Shown here piece by piece: positions 18,949 through 28,066 of a stretch of 64,000 bases of DNA. The stretch is taken from NCBI GenBank assembly GCA_002686085.1, contig NZAC01000011.1, positions 23,361-87,360 of the forward strand. Direction: 5' to 3'. Position 1 is the first letter of the stretch, and every line of letters starts with the position of its first letter. The DNA is from Roseibacillus sp. (GTDB taxonomy: Bacteria; Verrucomicrobiota; Verrucomicrobiia; Verrucomicrobiales; Akkermansiaceae). The notes below the pieces were generated by a model. That model saw only the letters and a list, made by a program, of their open reading frames with translations. It did not search any database and was not told where the DNA came from. The translations under genes were made by a program, and so were the position numbers.

Positions 18949-19575
18949 TTAGGGCTTCTGCGGAGAACCCACTCCGCTTCTCCGGATAATCACCGGGGGA
19001 GTATCATCCTCGACTATTCCGCCGTTATGATAAACTACAGAGAATCTCGCCGACCGATCTCCACGCTTTGTGTCGACAACCTCTGTCAAAACCAGCATGA
19101 GACTCCGTCCCGCGGCAGGCTCAAGCTGGTAGGCTATCGAGCTGGAAGACACACCTGCGAGAGGCTCCTTGCGACTTTTTGCACCCAGCGCCAATGGTCC
19201 GTGCCGTTGGGCAAGAATTCGTTTCAATTCAGCGAACTGTCCGCGAACGAAACTGCTCTTTCTTCCCGGATAGGTGTAGTGAAGAGCCACCTCAAAAAGC
19301 ATTCCGTCAATAAATCGAGCCTCGAGTGTAGTCGCGTCATGACCGGGCAAGTTGCCTTTGGGAGAGGATACCAGAAGAACCTTCAAACGGGGATCGGAAG
19401 CCGGCACTTTAATCGTCTGGTCGAGGCTACTCCGCAACGCCCAGTCCACGAGACCATCAGGGGGCTCTCCCCACTTCAGCCCAAAAGGCGGAAGCAAGGG
19501 CTCAGCAGCCTGCAAAAAGCAAATGCCGTGTATGAGGACAGTGCAAATAAGAAACCGGCTCACAGAGAAAGCCAC
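18949..19575 (-). CDS. Secreted protein of unknown function
   Basis: The 208-residue protein has a signal peptide (ending near LQAAEP) and a body starting PPFGLKWGEPPDGL, a pattern common in small exported proteins that begin with a PFGL(K/T)WG motif. The body has alternating strands and a helical stretch (FAELKRILAQRHGP). No enzyme motif was found. It is divergent from, and at its 5' end overlaps, the PilV-like gene on the plus strand. Confidence 0.65.
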   Translation of the reverse strand: MAFSVSRFLICTVLIHGICFLQAAEPLLPPFGLKWGEPPDGLVDWALRSSLDQTIKVPASDPRLKVLLVSSPKGNLPGHDATTLEARFIDGMLFEVALHYTYPGRKSSFVRGQFAELKRILAQRHGPLALGAKSRKEPLAGVSSSSIAYQLEPAAGRSLMLVLTEVVDTKRGDRSARFSVVYHNGGIVEDDTPPVIIRRSGVGSPQKP

Positions 19576-20088
19576 ATTACATCAAATCATTCTCAATTCA
19601 AGTTCATCAGCACCCGTTTCCGCTCAGTCAGTTCAAGGCGTGGGAGTGTTCTTATTGAGGCCATCATCGCCCTCTCGCTCCTACTTGTTGTCAGCCTGGT
19701 GATCCTGAAAGGAACGATGAATATTCTCGCTCCACGCCAGTGGACAATGGTGCAAAATGTATCTGATGCCTATCTTTCCTATGAGAAGGCCTTCGCACAG
19801 AGGATTCCCTTCGAAAGCCTGACAGACTCCTCCTCTCCTTGGCCAGTCTATCCGGCAAAATCGGAGGGTCCCGTGACTCTCGGCACTCTTCCAGGCGGAC
19901 GAACCCTCACCGGAAACGTCATCCGAACCAGAATGCCTGACGACAACAACCTTCCTGCTTTCGGGGGTAATGCAACAACTGCAACCAACCCAGCCGAAAT
20001 GCAGACCTGGATCCTCCAAAGTCATGTCACTTACACGATAAGTGGAAGAGATTACGTCAAATCGAGAACAATAGTGCGCACCCAATGA
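19528..20088 (+). CDS. PilV-like minor pilin, start codon uncertain
   Basis: The product carries a type III prepilin signal: RRG|SVLIEAIIALSLLLVV, with the Gly cleavage site and Glu at +5 of the mature protein. It is first in a three-gene set resembling PilV, PilW and PilX. The start is unusual. The frame has no ATG, GTG or TTG between the antisense neighbour's start (19575) and the pilin signal. The nearest conventional start is GTG at 19528, which lies inside the antisense gene; ATT at 19576 or ATC at 19606 would be rare starts. The frame runs open far upstream, but that part is the shadow of the opposite gene. The stop overlaps the next start (ATGA). Confidence 0.7.
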   Translation: MYEDSANKKPAHRESHITSNHSQFKFISTRFRSVSSRRGSVLIEAIIALSLLLVVSLVILKGTMNILAPRQWTMVQNVSDAYLSYEKAFAQRIPFESLTDSSSPWPVYPAKSEGPVTLGTLPGGRTLTGNVIRTRMPDDNNLPAFGGNATTATNPAEMQTWILQSHVTYTISGRDYVKSRTIVRTQ

Positions 20089-20642
20089 AAACCTCTGTCC
20101 CCCGCTCCGGAAACTCCCGCGTAATCAGCCGTGGTTTCACCCTGCCCGAGCTTGCTACCGCAATCGGTCTAGCCCTTGCTATTGCGGCCATCATGATGAC
20201 TCTACTGCAGCAACAGGTGACCTTCCACCGGATTATCCGAGCTCAGAAATTCCTCGTTGATGATGCCCCCCAGATCAACAATACCATCACCCAGATTCTC
20301 TCACGTGCGGATGCCTACCGTATCCACGCCAACCTTGGTGACGCGATCGCAGGAGCCAATGCCGTCACGGATGATGGAAAGGTCCTGGTCCTCGGGTTCA
20401 TGAATCCCGATGGCTCCAGAAACCTTGGTATGATTTCGTTCGAATCCGAAGGAGAGCAGGATGTTCTCGCCTATTACAACATGAATTCCAATGCCTCTAT
20501 GGCGGAAGCAGGAAATCCAGACTGGCTCATCTCCCGGCAGGTGGAAGATGCCCGGTTTTTTGTCGAAAACGGGGTATTCAGGATGCGCCTCACTGGCCCA
20601 GCGGGCGAAATCATCACCTATTCCGGCACCCCTAGACTTTAA
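20085..20642 (+). CDS. PilW-like minor pilin
   Basis: The 185-residue protein has a 16-residue basic leader and the prepilin motif SRG|FTLPELATAIGLALAIAA with the conserved Glu at +5 (here after FTLP). The hydrophobic helix is followed by a globular domain that ends in short strands. It starts inside the stop codon of the PilV-like gene, implying translational coupling. Minor pilins of this type prime pilus assembly and form the tip complex. Confidence 0.8.
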   Translation: MKTSVPRSGNSRVISRGFTLPELATAIGLALAIAAIMMTLLQQQVTFHRIIRAQKFLVDDAPQINNTITQILSRADAYRIHANLGDAIAGANAVTDDGKVLVLGFMNPDGSRNLGMISFESEGEQDVLAYYNMNSNASMAEAGNPDWLISRQVEDARFFVENGVFRMRLTGPAGEIITYSGTPRL

Positions 20643-20666
20643 ACCCGATATCACTCTCAAATCTCC

Positions 20667-22580
20667 ATGAAAAGAACTTTGCGGTCCGGCTACATATCGA
20701 TCCTGGCTGTCATAACACTCGCATCAATAATGCTGCTCATGCTAACGGCGTCGTTCCGCCATACTATTCGGAACCAAGAGGCCCAAAAGAAGACTCAGAT
20801 CAGGGTCGACTACACCAATCGTGAACAAGCATTTCTCCGCGCAGTTCTCACCGAGGTCCCCAACAGCGCGATCCGCAACATGATGGCAAATTCCAATTCC
20901 GCTAGCAACGAGGTCTCCTCACGCTGGGAGTGGATCTTTGAGCGGGCGCTGGCCAAAGCCAATAGCGAACAGGCTCTACCGAGAGAACAAGCAAGGGTTC
21001 TTGGAATCGGCGGGCAATCAATTTCGGGAAATACCGGTAATGGTAGCAGAGGCGAGCTCAGAAATACCGTCACTCGTATCAAGAACCAACCCTCCTTAAA
21101 TTCGTTCTACGTGAATGCTGGCACAAATAATACCAGCGATCTCCTGGGACGGAACTACCCCGAATCTCTGAGACTGTCGGATGGCGCTGTAGAAAAGATG
21201 GATCGTGACCGTCCAATAATCAGCATGGCAAAAACATATCCCGAGGGAAGCCAGTTCAGGGTCGTACCCTACCCTGACGTTCATTTCGGCTATGTTGCCC
21301 AATCGGACAATTTCGTAGCGAAGCGTAATTGGTGGGCTTTCTCGCTTGGGTCCGGTGAGGCTTCAAAAGCATCTACCGGCGTCACCACCGTTAGAAAGAA
21401 TTTTATTCTCTCCATTTATGAGGTTCCCTCTCAGCTCGCTGTTGGAAGTGCGGGGAGTACTATTCTGGGAAAACATGGAGACGGCTCCGATTGGGGTGAT
21501 ATCCGGATTTCAGGTGGAGTTTTCGCCTCCCGGGCCTTGACTCAGGGGAACGTTCGGCTGGATCGGCTGGCCGCACGCCGGGGAATTTCCCTGGCCGATG
21601 AATCATCGGTGGGAGGGGTCGCTCTGGACGCCCTCACAGGCGACCTTCTCTCCCGGGAGCAGTATGAGTCTGAGAATGCTACCTATTACCCTATCTCCAA
21701 CTCTTCAGATTCCGGCCTCGTCGCCTTTCTCCCGATTGCTCGCGGCCGAGACGCCTTTGACGACCTTGAAAACGTTAGCGACAAAAATTCCGGCTCGCCG
21801 ACTGGCTGGAACCACTACAGCCGCCCCGCAATACAAACCGTCATGAAGCTGAGAGTTGAGGATGTCCTCTCGCCTCAGGATCAAACCCCAACCTCCATTT
21901 CGTTTACTTTTCTCGCGGGTGGAATTGAGCGCAAAATCATTTACGCCCGTGGCAATAATTGGCCGACCTCACGCTCACCAAAGGGGAGGCTGTTCCCCTT
22001 TCATCTTGAAAGTGATGGCATCCAACGCCAGGCCCTTGCCGTCCACGTAGGGAGATTGCCTGCCTTTCTTCGATCAATAGGAGCCGATCCCACCTCCGTG
22101 AATAATTCCCTGATGGTGAATGCGAATTATCGAGACAACATCCGGATTCGTAAGCCCAATATTCCGTCTCTTTCGACTGATGTTGCCCTGGTGCTCCGAG
22201 ACACAAGGGACTTCACCTCTTTCTCCACTGGGTTCTCGCTGGTGACACCGTTCAGAACTTATCTGGTTAATGATGTCAATATCGTCCCCCGCGGTATTGA
22301 TGCACAAGGACAGGAAGTGTTTCCCCCAATTTCCCTTTTCACCCCCGAAAAACGCTTTGGAATTCGTGACCAACCCATGAATATTACCCTGAAGGGGCAA
22401 GTGAACCACGTTGGAAAAGATAGTGATCAAAACGCGCGTCCCCTCGACCTGCGTTCCGGCGCAAATGACGAAGTCCTCGCCGGTAAGATTAAAGCTGAGC
22501 TTTACTCAATCACTGAACCCGAACAGCTTCCTCCGATTAGCCAGATGAATTGGCTTGTGGTTATCGAGCAGCTTAACTGA
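20667..22580 (+). CDS. PilX-like large pilus/secretion accessory protein
   Basis: The 637-residue protein starts with a short basic leader and one hydrophobic helix (ISILAVITLASIMLLMLTASF), as in PilX/GspK-type proteins and in the verrucomicrobial Verru_Chthon cassette A group. The remainder is a large beta-rich domain with no enzyme motif. It lies 24 bases after the PilW-like gene, in the V-W-X order typical of minor-pilin operons. The assignment rests on position and topology more than on a clear sequence match. Confidence 0.6.
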   Translation: MKRTLRSGYISILAVITLASIMLLMLTASFRHTIRNQEAQKKTQIRVDYTNREQAFLRAVLTEVPNSAIRNMMANSNSASNEVSSRWEWIFERALAKANSEQALPREQARVLGIGGQSISGNTGNGSRGELRNTVTRIKNQPSLNSFYVNAGTNNTSDLLGRNYPESLRLSDGAVEKMDRDRPIISMAKTYPEGSQFRVVPYPDVHFGYVAQSDNFVAKRNWWAFSLGSGEASKASTGVTTVRKNFILSIYEVPSQLAVGSAGSTILGKHGDGSDWGDIRISGGVFASRALTQGNVRLDRLAARRGISLADESSVGGVALDALTGDLLSREQYESENATYYPISNSSDSGLVAFLPIARGRDAFDDLENVSDKNSGSPTGWNHYSRPAIQTVMKLRVEDVLSPQDQTPTSISFTFLAGGIERKIIYARGNNWPTSRSPKGRLFPFHLESDGIQRQALAVHVGRLPAFLRSIGADPTSVNNSLMVNANYRDNIRIRKPNIPSLSTDVALVLRDTRDFTSFSTGFSLVTPFRTYLVNDVNIVPRGIDAQGQEVFPPISLFTPEKRFGIRDQPMNITLKGQVNHVGKDSDQNARPLDLRSGANDEVLAGKIKAELYSITEPEQLPPISQMNWLVVIEQLN

Positions 22581-22603
22581 TCGGAGGCCAATAGACACGG
22601 GGC

Positions 22604-22641
22604 GCCCTCAGCCCTCAGCCCTCAGCCCTCAGCCCTCAGCC
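22604..22641 (+). repeat. Tandem heptamer GCCCTCA, five perfect copies plus three bases
   Basis: Five exact head-to-tail copies of GCCCTCA lie 23 bp after the PilX-like stop, in the gap between convergent genes. The 7-base unit is not a multiple of three, and the tract lies outside both coding regions. Confidence 0.95.
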
Positions 22642-22676
22642 GAAGAGATACCTTTGGATTACCCCTGACGTTCTCA

Positions 22677-23162
22677 CTACTCCTTTGGGGGAAGGAGAGG
22701 GTGGAGGCTTCCTCCGGGGCTGATCGAATTCCACAGCAGGGGCGCCTCGCTGGAGGATACCCTGAGGGGGCGAAAAGACTCGCTATGTGTATCCACGCGA
22801 AACTGGAGTTCATTCAAATCTCGGTTGGTTTCCCTTAACTGCTCCTGGAGCGACACATTGACATCACGTAATTCCAGATTCGCTGAATTGAGTTTCTGTA
22901 ACTGGCCCACAATTTCCTCAAGAGCTTTGAGAGTCGCCGTGTTTTCCTCAGCAGAAGATGGCGATACCGCCGACCCATCTCGCTCATACTCCCCCGCTGT
23001 TGATATGCTCTTGTGATTTTCCAGATTCTCTTTCTGAGTCACTGCTCGCCTTTCCCCAATCCAATCATTCTCGACAAACTGGAGGGCATGAATCAGTGCC
23101 GCGCCGGACATCACTCCCAGGAGAGCTGCAGAGGTCGCTATCTGAAAAAAGCAAATTCTCAT
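22677..23162 (-). CDS. Membrane-anchored coiled-coil protein
   Basis: The 161-residue product has one N-terminal membrane helix (ATSAALLGVMSGAALIHAL). A coiled-coil region follows at about residues 75-125 (LKALEEIVGQLQKLNSANLE with heptad hydrophobics), and a Pro-rich tail ends it. It is the last gene of the pilus operon and its start overlaps the previous stop (ATGA). A scaffold or alignment role in the pilus machine is possible; no family recognised. Confidence 0.65.
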   Translation of the reverse strand: MRICFFQIATSAALLGVMSGAALIHALQFVENDWIGERRAVTQKENLENHKSISTAGEYERDGSAVSPSSAEENTATLKALEEIVGQLQKLNSANLELRDVNVSLQEQLRETNRDLNELQFRVDTHSESFRPLRVSSSEAPLLWNSISPGGSLHPLLPPKE

Positions 23163-23851
23163 CGTTCACCTGCATTATTTGTTCCCTTCAGCTTCTTCGA
23201 GACCAGAAATTCACCCATGACGGATGCGTGGACGTGAAGGTCTCTCGAGTCCGAACGCCCGGTTGTTCCATCCTCACTATCTAAGCTCCTGCCTTTCCGG
23301 GGGCTTCCATCTACCCTCCCCGCTTCCTTATCGCCCACTGCAGCGCTTTCTCGAACACCGGGATCAGCCTCTCCGGCTGCACGATCGGGAGATGCCACTG
23401 GTGTAAATGGACGAAACAGTGAGGGCCCATTCCGGTTGATAATCAGGGGCCTTAGCTTGTCTCCGGAAATTTGCTCCTGATCCAGGAGCACAGGCTGGTC
23501 CTCAGATTCCCCCGGAAGCGTGGAGGCCCCTGGATCCAGTGTGTTCCGAGAGGAAATGTAGAGCTCCTTTTCAGCCTCCAATACCGGCTCCTGCCCTCGA
23601 ATGACGGGATCAGGACTGAGAGGAGGAATAGGCGCCACCGGAAACAAAACCGGCTTGGTTATATACATCCAGAAAAACACTGCTGTTAGGGCAGTACTTG
23701 CAAGCATCATGGGGGGATACCATCGAGAAATACTACAGCGCTGGCATTTGCAGGGAGCCGAAGAATCGAAGGGTAAACGACTTGCCATCTGAACTTCCCT
23801 TGCTTCGTCCTCATTCCGGACGGTCATATCGCTTGGAGTTTCCTCGTTCAT
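23159..23851 (-). CDS. Single-pass membrane protein with N-terminal CKCQRC motif
   Basis: The 230-residue protein has a cytoplasmic N-terminus with CKCQRC (a possible metal or thiol site), one membrane helix (about residues 49-65), then a Pro-rich, low-complexity periplasmic part. The layout resembles GspC/PilP-type linkers, which join inner-membrane parts to the secretin, but there is no detectable PDZ or HR domain. It lies in the pilus operon. Confidence 0.6.
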   Translation of the reverse strand: MNEETPSDMTVRNEDEAREVQMASRLPFDSSAPCKCQRCSISRWYPPMMLASTALTAVFFWMYITKPVLFPVAPIPPLSPDPVIRGQEPVLEAEKELYISSRNTLDPGASTLPGESEDQPVLLDQEQISGDKLRPLIINRNGPSLFRPFTPVASPDRAAGEADPGVRESAAVGDKEAGRVDGSPRKGRSLDSEDGTTGRSDSRDLHVHASVMGEFLVSKKLKGTNNAGER

Positions 23852-23871
23852 TTCAGCTTCATAGACGATTG

Positions 23872-24342
23872 TTATCTTCCGCCACTAAGAGAAATTCTCC
23901 TATTGGCATAGGTGATCTCCACCACATCCGAAAAGGCGGGGAATTTGGTCAATACCAGCCTATCCTCGGTAAGGGTAAGCTGCCGGAGAACATTCCCTAC
24001 CAAGGAATAGGCCTGCACTCCGGGCAGAGTTTCCATTTTCCCCGAACCAGCACCCGCTAGAATCCCATCATTACGGTGAATCGTGAAGGAGGTATAACTT
24101 TCCTTCGAGCTCTCTCCATAAACCCTGACCGAAATTCCATCCGTGTAGACACGGCAATAAAAGGGTTTACTGGGGATGAGGAGTGAGTCCCCATCCCGGA
24201 TCTTTACCCGCTTATCAAATCTGTAATTTCCGGCGAATCGAAAACCGTCTGGAAGAATATCCTGTTCCGCCAGCACCTCAGCCGTGTTCAGCAAGACTGT
24301 CACCAACAGTGCATACAGCCAGTATGTATGTAATCTCTTCAT
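23872..24342 (-). CDS. Small secreted protein of the pilus operon
   Basis: Start taken at 24342 (MKRLHTYWLYALLVTVLL), which overlaps the previous stop as ATGA; a longer frame starts five codons earlier. The mature part (about 130 residues) is beta-strand rich with no cysteine motif. No family recognised. Its position between a pilin and a membrane linker gene suggests a pilus accessory function. Confidence 0.65.
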   Translation of the reverse strand: MKRLHTYWLYALLVTVLLNTAEVLAEQDILPDGFRFAGNYRFDKRVKIRDGDSLLIPSKPFYCRVYTDGISVRVYGESSKESYTSFTIHRNDGILAGAGSGKMETLPGVQAYSLVGNVLRQLTLTEDRLVLTKFPAFSDVVEITYANRRISLSGGR

Positions 24343-24749
24343 TCGCCTACATCCCACAAAGAATCTGTCGGGGACCCCGATGGATCATAAACCGATCCGC
24401 CTAACTCTATCAGAACAGGGGGTGACTTGGTAACATCATAGGAAAGGCTGTTCCCGTTTAGGTCTTCCACGCCGGGAAGAAGGGATCCTCCACTTGGAAG
24501 GTATTGGATTAAATCCCTTCCGGTAATTGAAGCCACTTCCTGCCTTGGGTTATCCGCCAGGTAGGACCGCTGTGCCACAAAGACCTCGCGGAGAGCTGCC
24601 GAAGCCTTCTTTCCCTTGTTCCATTCCCCAATATTTCCCGCAAAGTACATCGTTGCCCCCATGATACTGAGGATCACGAAGATCACGACGGTTAGCTCCA
24701 CCAGCGTAACTCCTCGTGGCGAAAATACGTAGTGCGTATTTATTTTCAT
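24339..24749 (-). CDS. Type IV pilin-like protein (second pilin of the operon)
   Basis: The 136-residue protein has a basic leader and the prepilin motif SPRG|VTLVELTVVIFVILSIM with Glu at +5. The mature domain is short, about 90 residues, with a conserved N-terminal helix then strands. It may be a minor pilin. Its stop overlaps the next gene's start. Confidence 0.8.
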   Translation of the reverse strand: MKINTHYVFSPRGVTLVELTVVIFVILSIMGATMYFAGNIGEWNKGKKASAALREVFVAQRSYLADNPRQEVASITGRDLIQYLPSGGSLLPGVEDLNGNSLSYDVTKSPPVLIELGGSVYDPSGSPTDSLWDVGE

Positions 24750-24780
24750 GGCATCATTTTTTCGTTCGGATTGTCCGGGA

Positions 24781-25200
24781 CTACTTGCCTAATAGGGTAT
24801 CAACCGACTGCATGATCTCGGTCTTCAGCTCCTCGTCGGAGTGAATCCGGTAGCCCAGCCCCAGTGCGGTTACGGCAAACCCGGCAATCACAGTCCACCA
24901 GAAGGTGCGGAAGAAAAAACTCTTTCCCCGTGGCGCGATGATCGGTCGATACCATGGATCTGTTTCAACGATTCTCGTCACAAACATCTGGTTTCCAGAT
25001 CGCAAAGCTGTCAGCAGGGATTCGAGATCCCTTTTCGCGTTTACTATCAGGCGGTAGCGGTAGCGTCGGCTGGGGGACTCCTCAAGCTCTTCAACAGTCA
25101 CCTGTCCCGATAGCCCAGACTCCGGAAGCCTCATCGTATAGACATGTGTCTGATAGATGAACCTTTCGCGCAGCCAGCGATCAATTTGAGTCAGTTGCAT
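24781..25200 (-). CDS. Small single-pass membrane protein of the pilus operon
   Basis: The 139-residue protein begins with about 90 polar residues (MQLTQIDRWLRERF...), followed by one membrane helix (FFFRTFWWTVIAGFAVTALG) near residues 94-113 and a short tail. Coupled to pilC by a 12-bp gap. No family recognised. Confidence 0.65.
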   Translation of the reverse strand: MQLTQIDRWLRERFIYQTHVYTMRLPESGLSGQVTVEELEESPSRRYRYRLIVNAKRDLESLLTALRSGNQMFVTRIVETDPWYRPIIAPRGKSFFFRTFWWTVIAGFAVTALGLGYRIHSDEELKTEIMQSVDTLLGK

Positions 25201-25212
25201 GAATCTTCTATT

Positions 25213-26346
25213 TTAAATACCGCTCTGCATCATCTTCGGACCCATGAGAAAGATCGGAAGAAAAGTTCCAATAAATACCGCTGCGATCAGCGAAACCGCC
25301 ATCAGGAGCACCACAAAATTCAATACCTGAGTGAAGTCGTTCATATAGTTTTCCGACTCCTCCTCATACATGTCCGCCAGCATCTTCAGCTGGTTATCAA
25401 TCGAAGCGGACCTCTCCCCGATCGACATCATGTGCACCACCTGCTCATCCACTGAAGTAAATTTGCTGAAAGCAACAGAGAGAGGCACCCCGGAATGCTC
25501 ATACTGTTCGGCCGCATTACGAATCTCTGGAAATAGTGGTGTAGATTTAACCGAATTCGCTGCCACTCGCATCGACTTAGAGAGATTAATCCCGTTGGAG
25601 TAGAGAAGCTCCATGGTAGAAAGAAATGTCATTTGCCTGAGGCTCATGATCAGCTGGCTGAGTAGGCGCCACTTGGACATCGCTACCGAGGTAATAGCAT
25701 TACGGGTGCCTTCGGACCGCCAGATCAGAACTCCCATCACCAGAGCGCTAACTACCGCAAAGGGCCATAGAATACGCGTTGCATGACTGACCTTGAAAGC
25801 AAGTGCTGTCAGCCCGTCTGGCGCTTGGCGAACCTGCTCCAGCATTCCCTCGACCTGAGGGACAATCTTAACCTGTGAGACTATGAAGGCACCAATCAGT
25901 ACTGAAATCACGATTCCCGGAAGAAGAACCGCCTTACGAATCTGTTTCTTAAAGTAGAGCTCTGCTTTCAAACGGTCGGCTAGCTCGCGGAAGGCACGAT
26001 TCAATTGGCCAGAATCACCGCCTGCTTGGATTAAGCCGATTGTCATGTCGTCAAACCGGTTCGTCTTACGGAACGCTTCGTGGATCGACATCCCAGACTC
26101 CGTATCAAGCCGGATCTGCTCAAGCGTAGCAGCCAAGACCTTGTTGGGCAGCCCCTGCCCATAATATTTAAGCGCATCCGAGGTGTTAATTTGAGCCTTC
26201 AACATCGAAGAAAGCCCCCTGAACAGGTGAATGAGATCCTTCTTTTTGAATCTCTGGACTTTCGTCTCCTTCTTCGCACTTACAGCGGGCCGGGATCCGG
26301 CAGGAGAAAAAGCCCCTGCGTTTGTTGTGACAGTTCCGTTATTCAT
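25213..26346 (-). CDS. pilC: PilC/GspF inner-membrane platform protein
   Basis: The 377-residue protein has two repeated GspF-type halves (LFRGLSSMLKAQINTSDALKYYG and LSTMELLYSNGINLSKSMRV), each with an FxxxL-type conserved stretch, and membrane helices near residues 145-165, 195-215 and 345-370. This protein anchors the extension ATPase in type IV pili and type II secretion. It overlaps pilB by eight bases. Confidence 0.9.
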   Translation of the reverse strand: MNNGTVTTNAGAFSPAGSRPAVSAKKETKVQRFKKKDLIHLFRGLSSMLKAQINTSDALKYYGQGLPNKVLAATLEQIRLDTESGMSIHEAFRKTNRFDDMTIGLIQAGGDSGQLNRAFRELADRLKAELYFKKQIRKAVLLPGIVISVLIGAFIVSQVKIVPQVEGMLEQVRQAPDGLTALAFKVSHATRILWPFAVVSALVMGVLIWRSEGTRNAITSVAMSKWRLLSQLIMSLRQMTFLSTMELLYSNGINLSKSMRVAANSVKSTPLFPEIRNAAEQYEHSGVPLSVAFSKFTSVDEQVVHMMSIGERSASIDNQLKMLADMYEEESENYMNDFTQVLNFVVLLMAVSLIAAVFIGTFLPIFLMGPKMMQSGI

Positions 26347-28066
26347 CAGAGTAGGTCATATCGATTGTTTTACTGATCGCCCTGAGATCAGTCTGCCCGT
26401 CAGCAAGAAGGCGAAGTCCACTCCGCCGGAGATTCGGAAGAGCCCCATCTTTCAAAACCATCATCTCGAGGTCGTATGGGCTGATCTCTCCCTTCGAAAG
26501 CAGGTCGGAAACCCTGGGCGTGATCGGGATAATTTCGACAATTGCGGTCCGCCCACTGTAGCCGGTTCCACGGCACTCAGAGCACCCACCCGATCTCCCA
26601 CCAAAGAGCGATCGCTCAGCCCACTCCTCTCCCAGATTGAACAGTCGCCGTTCTTTCTCACCGATGCCCTCGATGGGTATCTTACACTCAGGACACAGGA
26701 CCTTGATCAAACGCTGCGCGCATGCCGCCTTGAGGGTCTGGGCGATTTTCCAGCGCTCGATCTTCAGTTGTTCAAAACGCTCAATAATCTGGGAAGCACG
26801 AGGTGTATGAATTGTGGTCAAAACCTTATGCCCGGTGACCGCGGCCTCAATGGCTAGCTCGGCAGATTCTGTATCGCGAACCTCACCCATAAGAATGATA
26901 TCCGGATCACTCCGCATGAAGCTTGTAATCATCGGTTTAAATTCCGATGAATTTTTCAGGTCACAATGGGTTACCCCCGAGATTTCATCCTCCACCGGAT
27001 TCTCCAGCGTCAGGATATTTACTTCGGGACGATTGAGCTCACGCAACATTGCGTTCAAGGTCGTCGACTTGCCCGATCCCGTCGGACCACTCATCACAAT
27101 TATCCCAGCCGGAATCTCCATTACCCGGTTGAGCTCAAAGAGAGTCTCATCGTCAAAGGCCAGAGACCCCTTCCCCAGTTTGACATTAATGTGGCTCTTA
27201 TCGAGAAGCCTCATCGTGACATGGTATCCCCTGTAGGTCCGATGGCGTTCATACCGGATATCGATCGGCCGGTGGTAATAAGCGATCGTAAAGCGTCCTG
27301 ATATTCCCGGTGTGGTGTTGCGCGTTTCTGCCGGCAACTTCATCAAATTCAGGAAAAACGCATCGATCCGATCCTTGAGCTTCATCGGCATCTCAACTTT
27401 GTCTCCCAGATCCCCATCAATACGGTAACAGTAGTAGAACGACTCTTTCTCTACCTTGAAATGAATGTCAGAAGCCCTCAGCTTGGTAGCTGTGGCAAGA
27501 ATGGTAGCCGCGAGTTGTGCAATCGGCTCATCATATTCAACCGTGACATCAAAGTCCTGCAGACCCTCATCGATATCCTCAACATCGATCGACTCAAGCT
27601 GAGAACGATTCGGGCCCTGGGTCGTGGTAACCCGTTCAATCGCACGACTGATCTCACTACTCAGCGTTACAATCTTTTCGATCTGGAGCGAAGGGAATCG
27701 TGGAGAGAGATATTCATCCGGCGCGGAGCTCCAGGGGTTAGATACCGCTACCAGAAGTCGATCCGCATGAATACAGAGGGGGGTAAACCCTCCCCGGGTC
27801 ATCAAAGCGGGATCGCACGCGTCGAGTAGCGATGCATCGCAAAATTCAGCAACCTTCGGGAGGAAGGGAAGACTGTTGACCTGAGCTATAGCCGACATGA
27901 AGAGGGGCCGGGAAACTCGGTTGGGGACCTGATCATGGCCAAGTTCGGCCAGCGAAGCATCGTGCTCAATCAGCGCGGCCATGATCCGGCCACTGATAAA
28001 ATCATTAAATTGGATGCCATCAAACTCGATCATATTCCGAACTGCTGCTGGCAGAGTGAGATCCAT
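26339..28066 (-). CDS. pilB: PilB/GspE-type assembly ATPase
   Basis: The 575-residue protein has an MshEN/GspE N-terminal domain (residues about 60-170), then the ATPase core with Walker A GPTGSGKSTT, an Asp box and a Walker B region (DPDIILMGEVRD), plus the His box TTIHTPRASQIIERFEQL. The tetracysteine zinc site CPEC...CSEC is present, as in extension ATPases. It powers pilus extension. Its start overlaps the upstream gene by 37 bases, which carries a second, separate N-domain. Confidence 0.9.
   Translation of the reverse strand: MDLTLPAAVRNMIEFDGIQFNDFISGRIMAALIEHDASLAELGHDQVPNRVSRPLFMSAIAQVNSLPFLPKVAEFCDASLLDACDPALMTRGGFTPLCIHADRLLVAVSNPWSSAPDEYLSPRFPSLQIEKIVTLSSEISRAIERVTTTQGPNRSQLESIDVEDIDEGLQDFDVTVEYDEPIAQLAATILATATKLRASDIHFKVEKESFYYCYRIDGDLGDKVEMPMKLKDRIDAFFLNLMKLPAETRNTTPGISGRFTIAYYHRPIDIRYERHRTYRGYHVTMRLLDKSHINVKLGKGSLAFDDETLFELNRVMEIPAGIIVMSGPTGSGKSTTLNAMLRELNRPEVNILTLENPVEDEISGVTHCDLKNSSEFKPMITSFMRSDPDIILMGEVRDTESAELAIEAAVTGHKVLTTIHTPRASQIIERFEQLKIERWKIAQTLKAACAQRLIKVLCPECKIPIEGIGEKERRLFNLGEEWAERSLFGGRSGGCSECRGTGYSGRTAIVEIIPITPRVSDLLSKGEISPYDLEMMVLKDGALPNLRRSGLRLLADGQTDLRAISKTIDMTYSDE

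Noticed and set aside
19027..19527. Upstream extension of the PilV-like frame
   Set aside because: It lies entirely over the antisense secreted-protein gene, which has a clear signal peptide, and the extension has no coding features.
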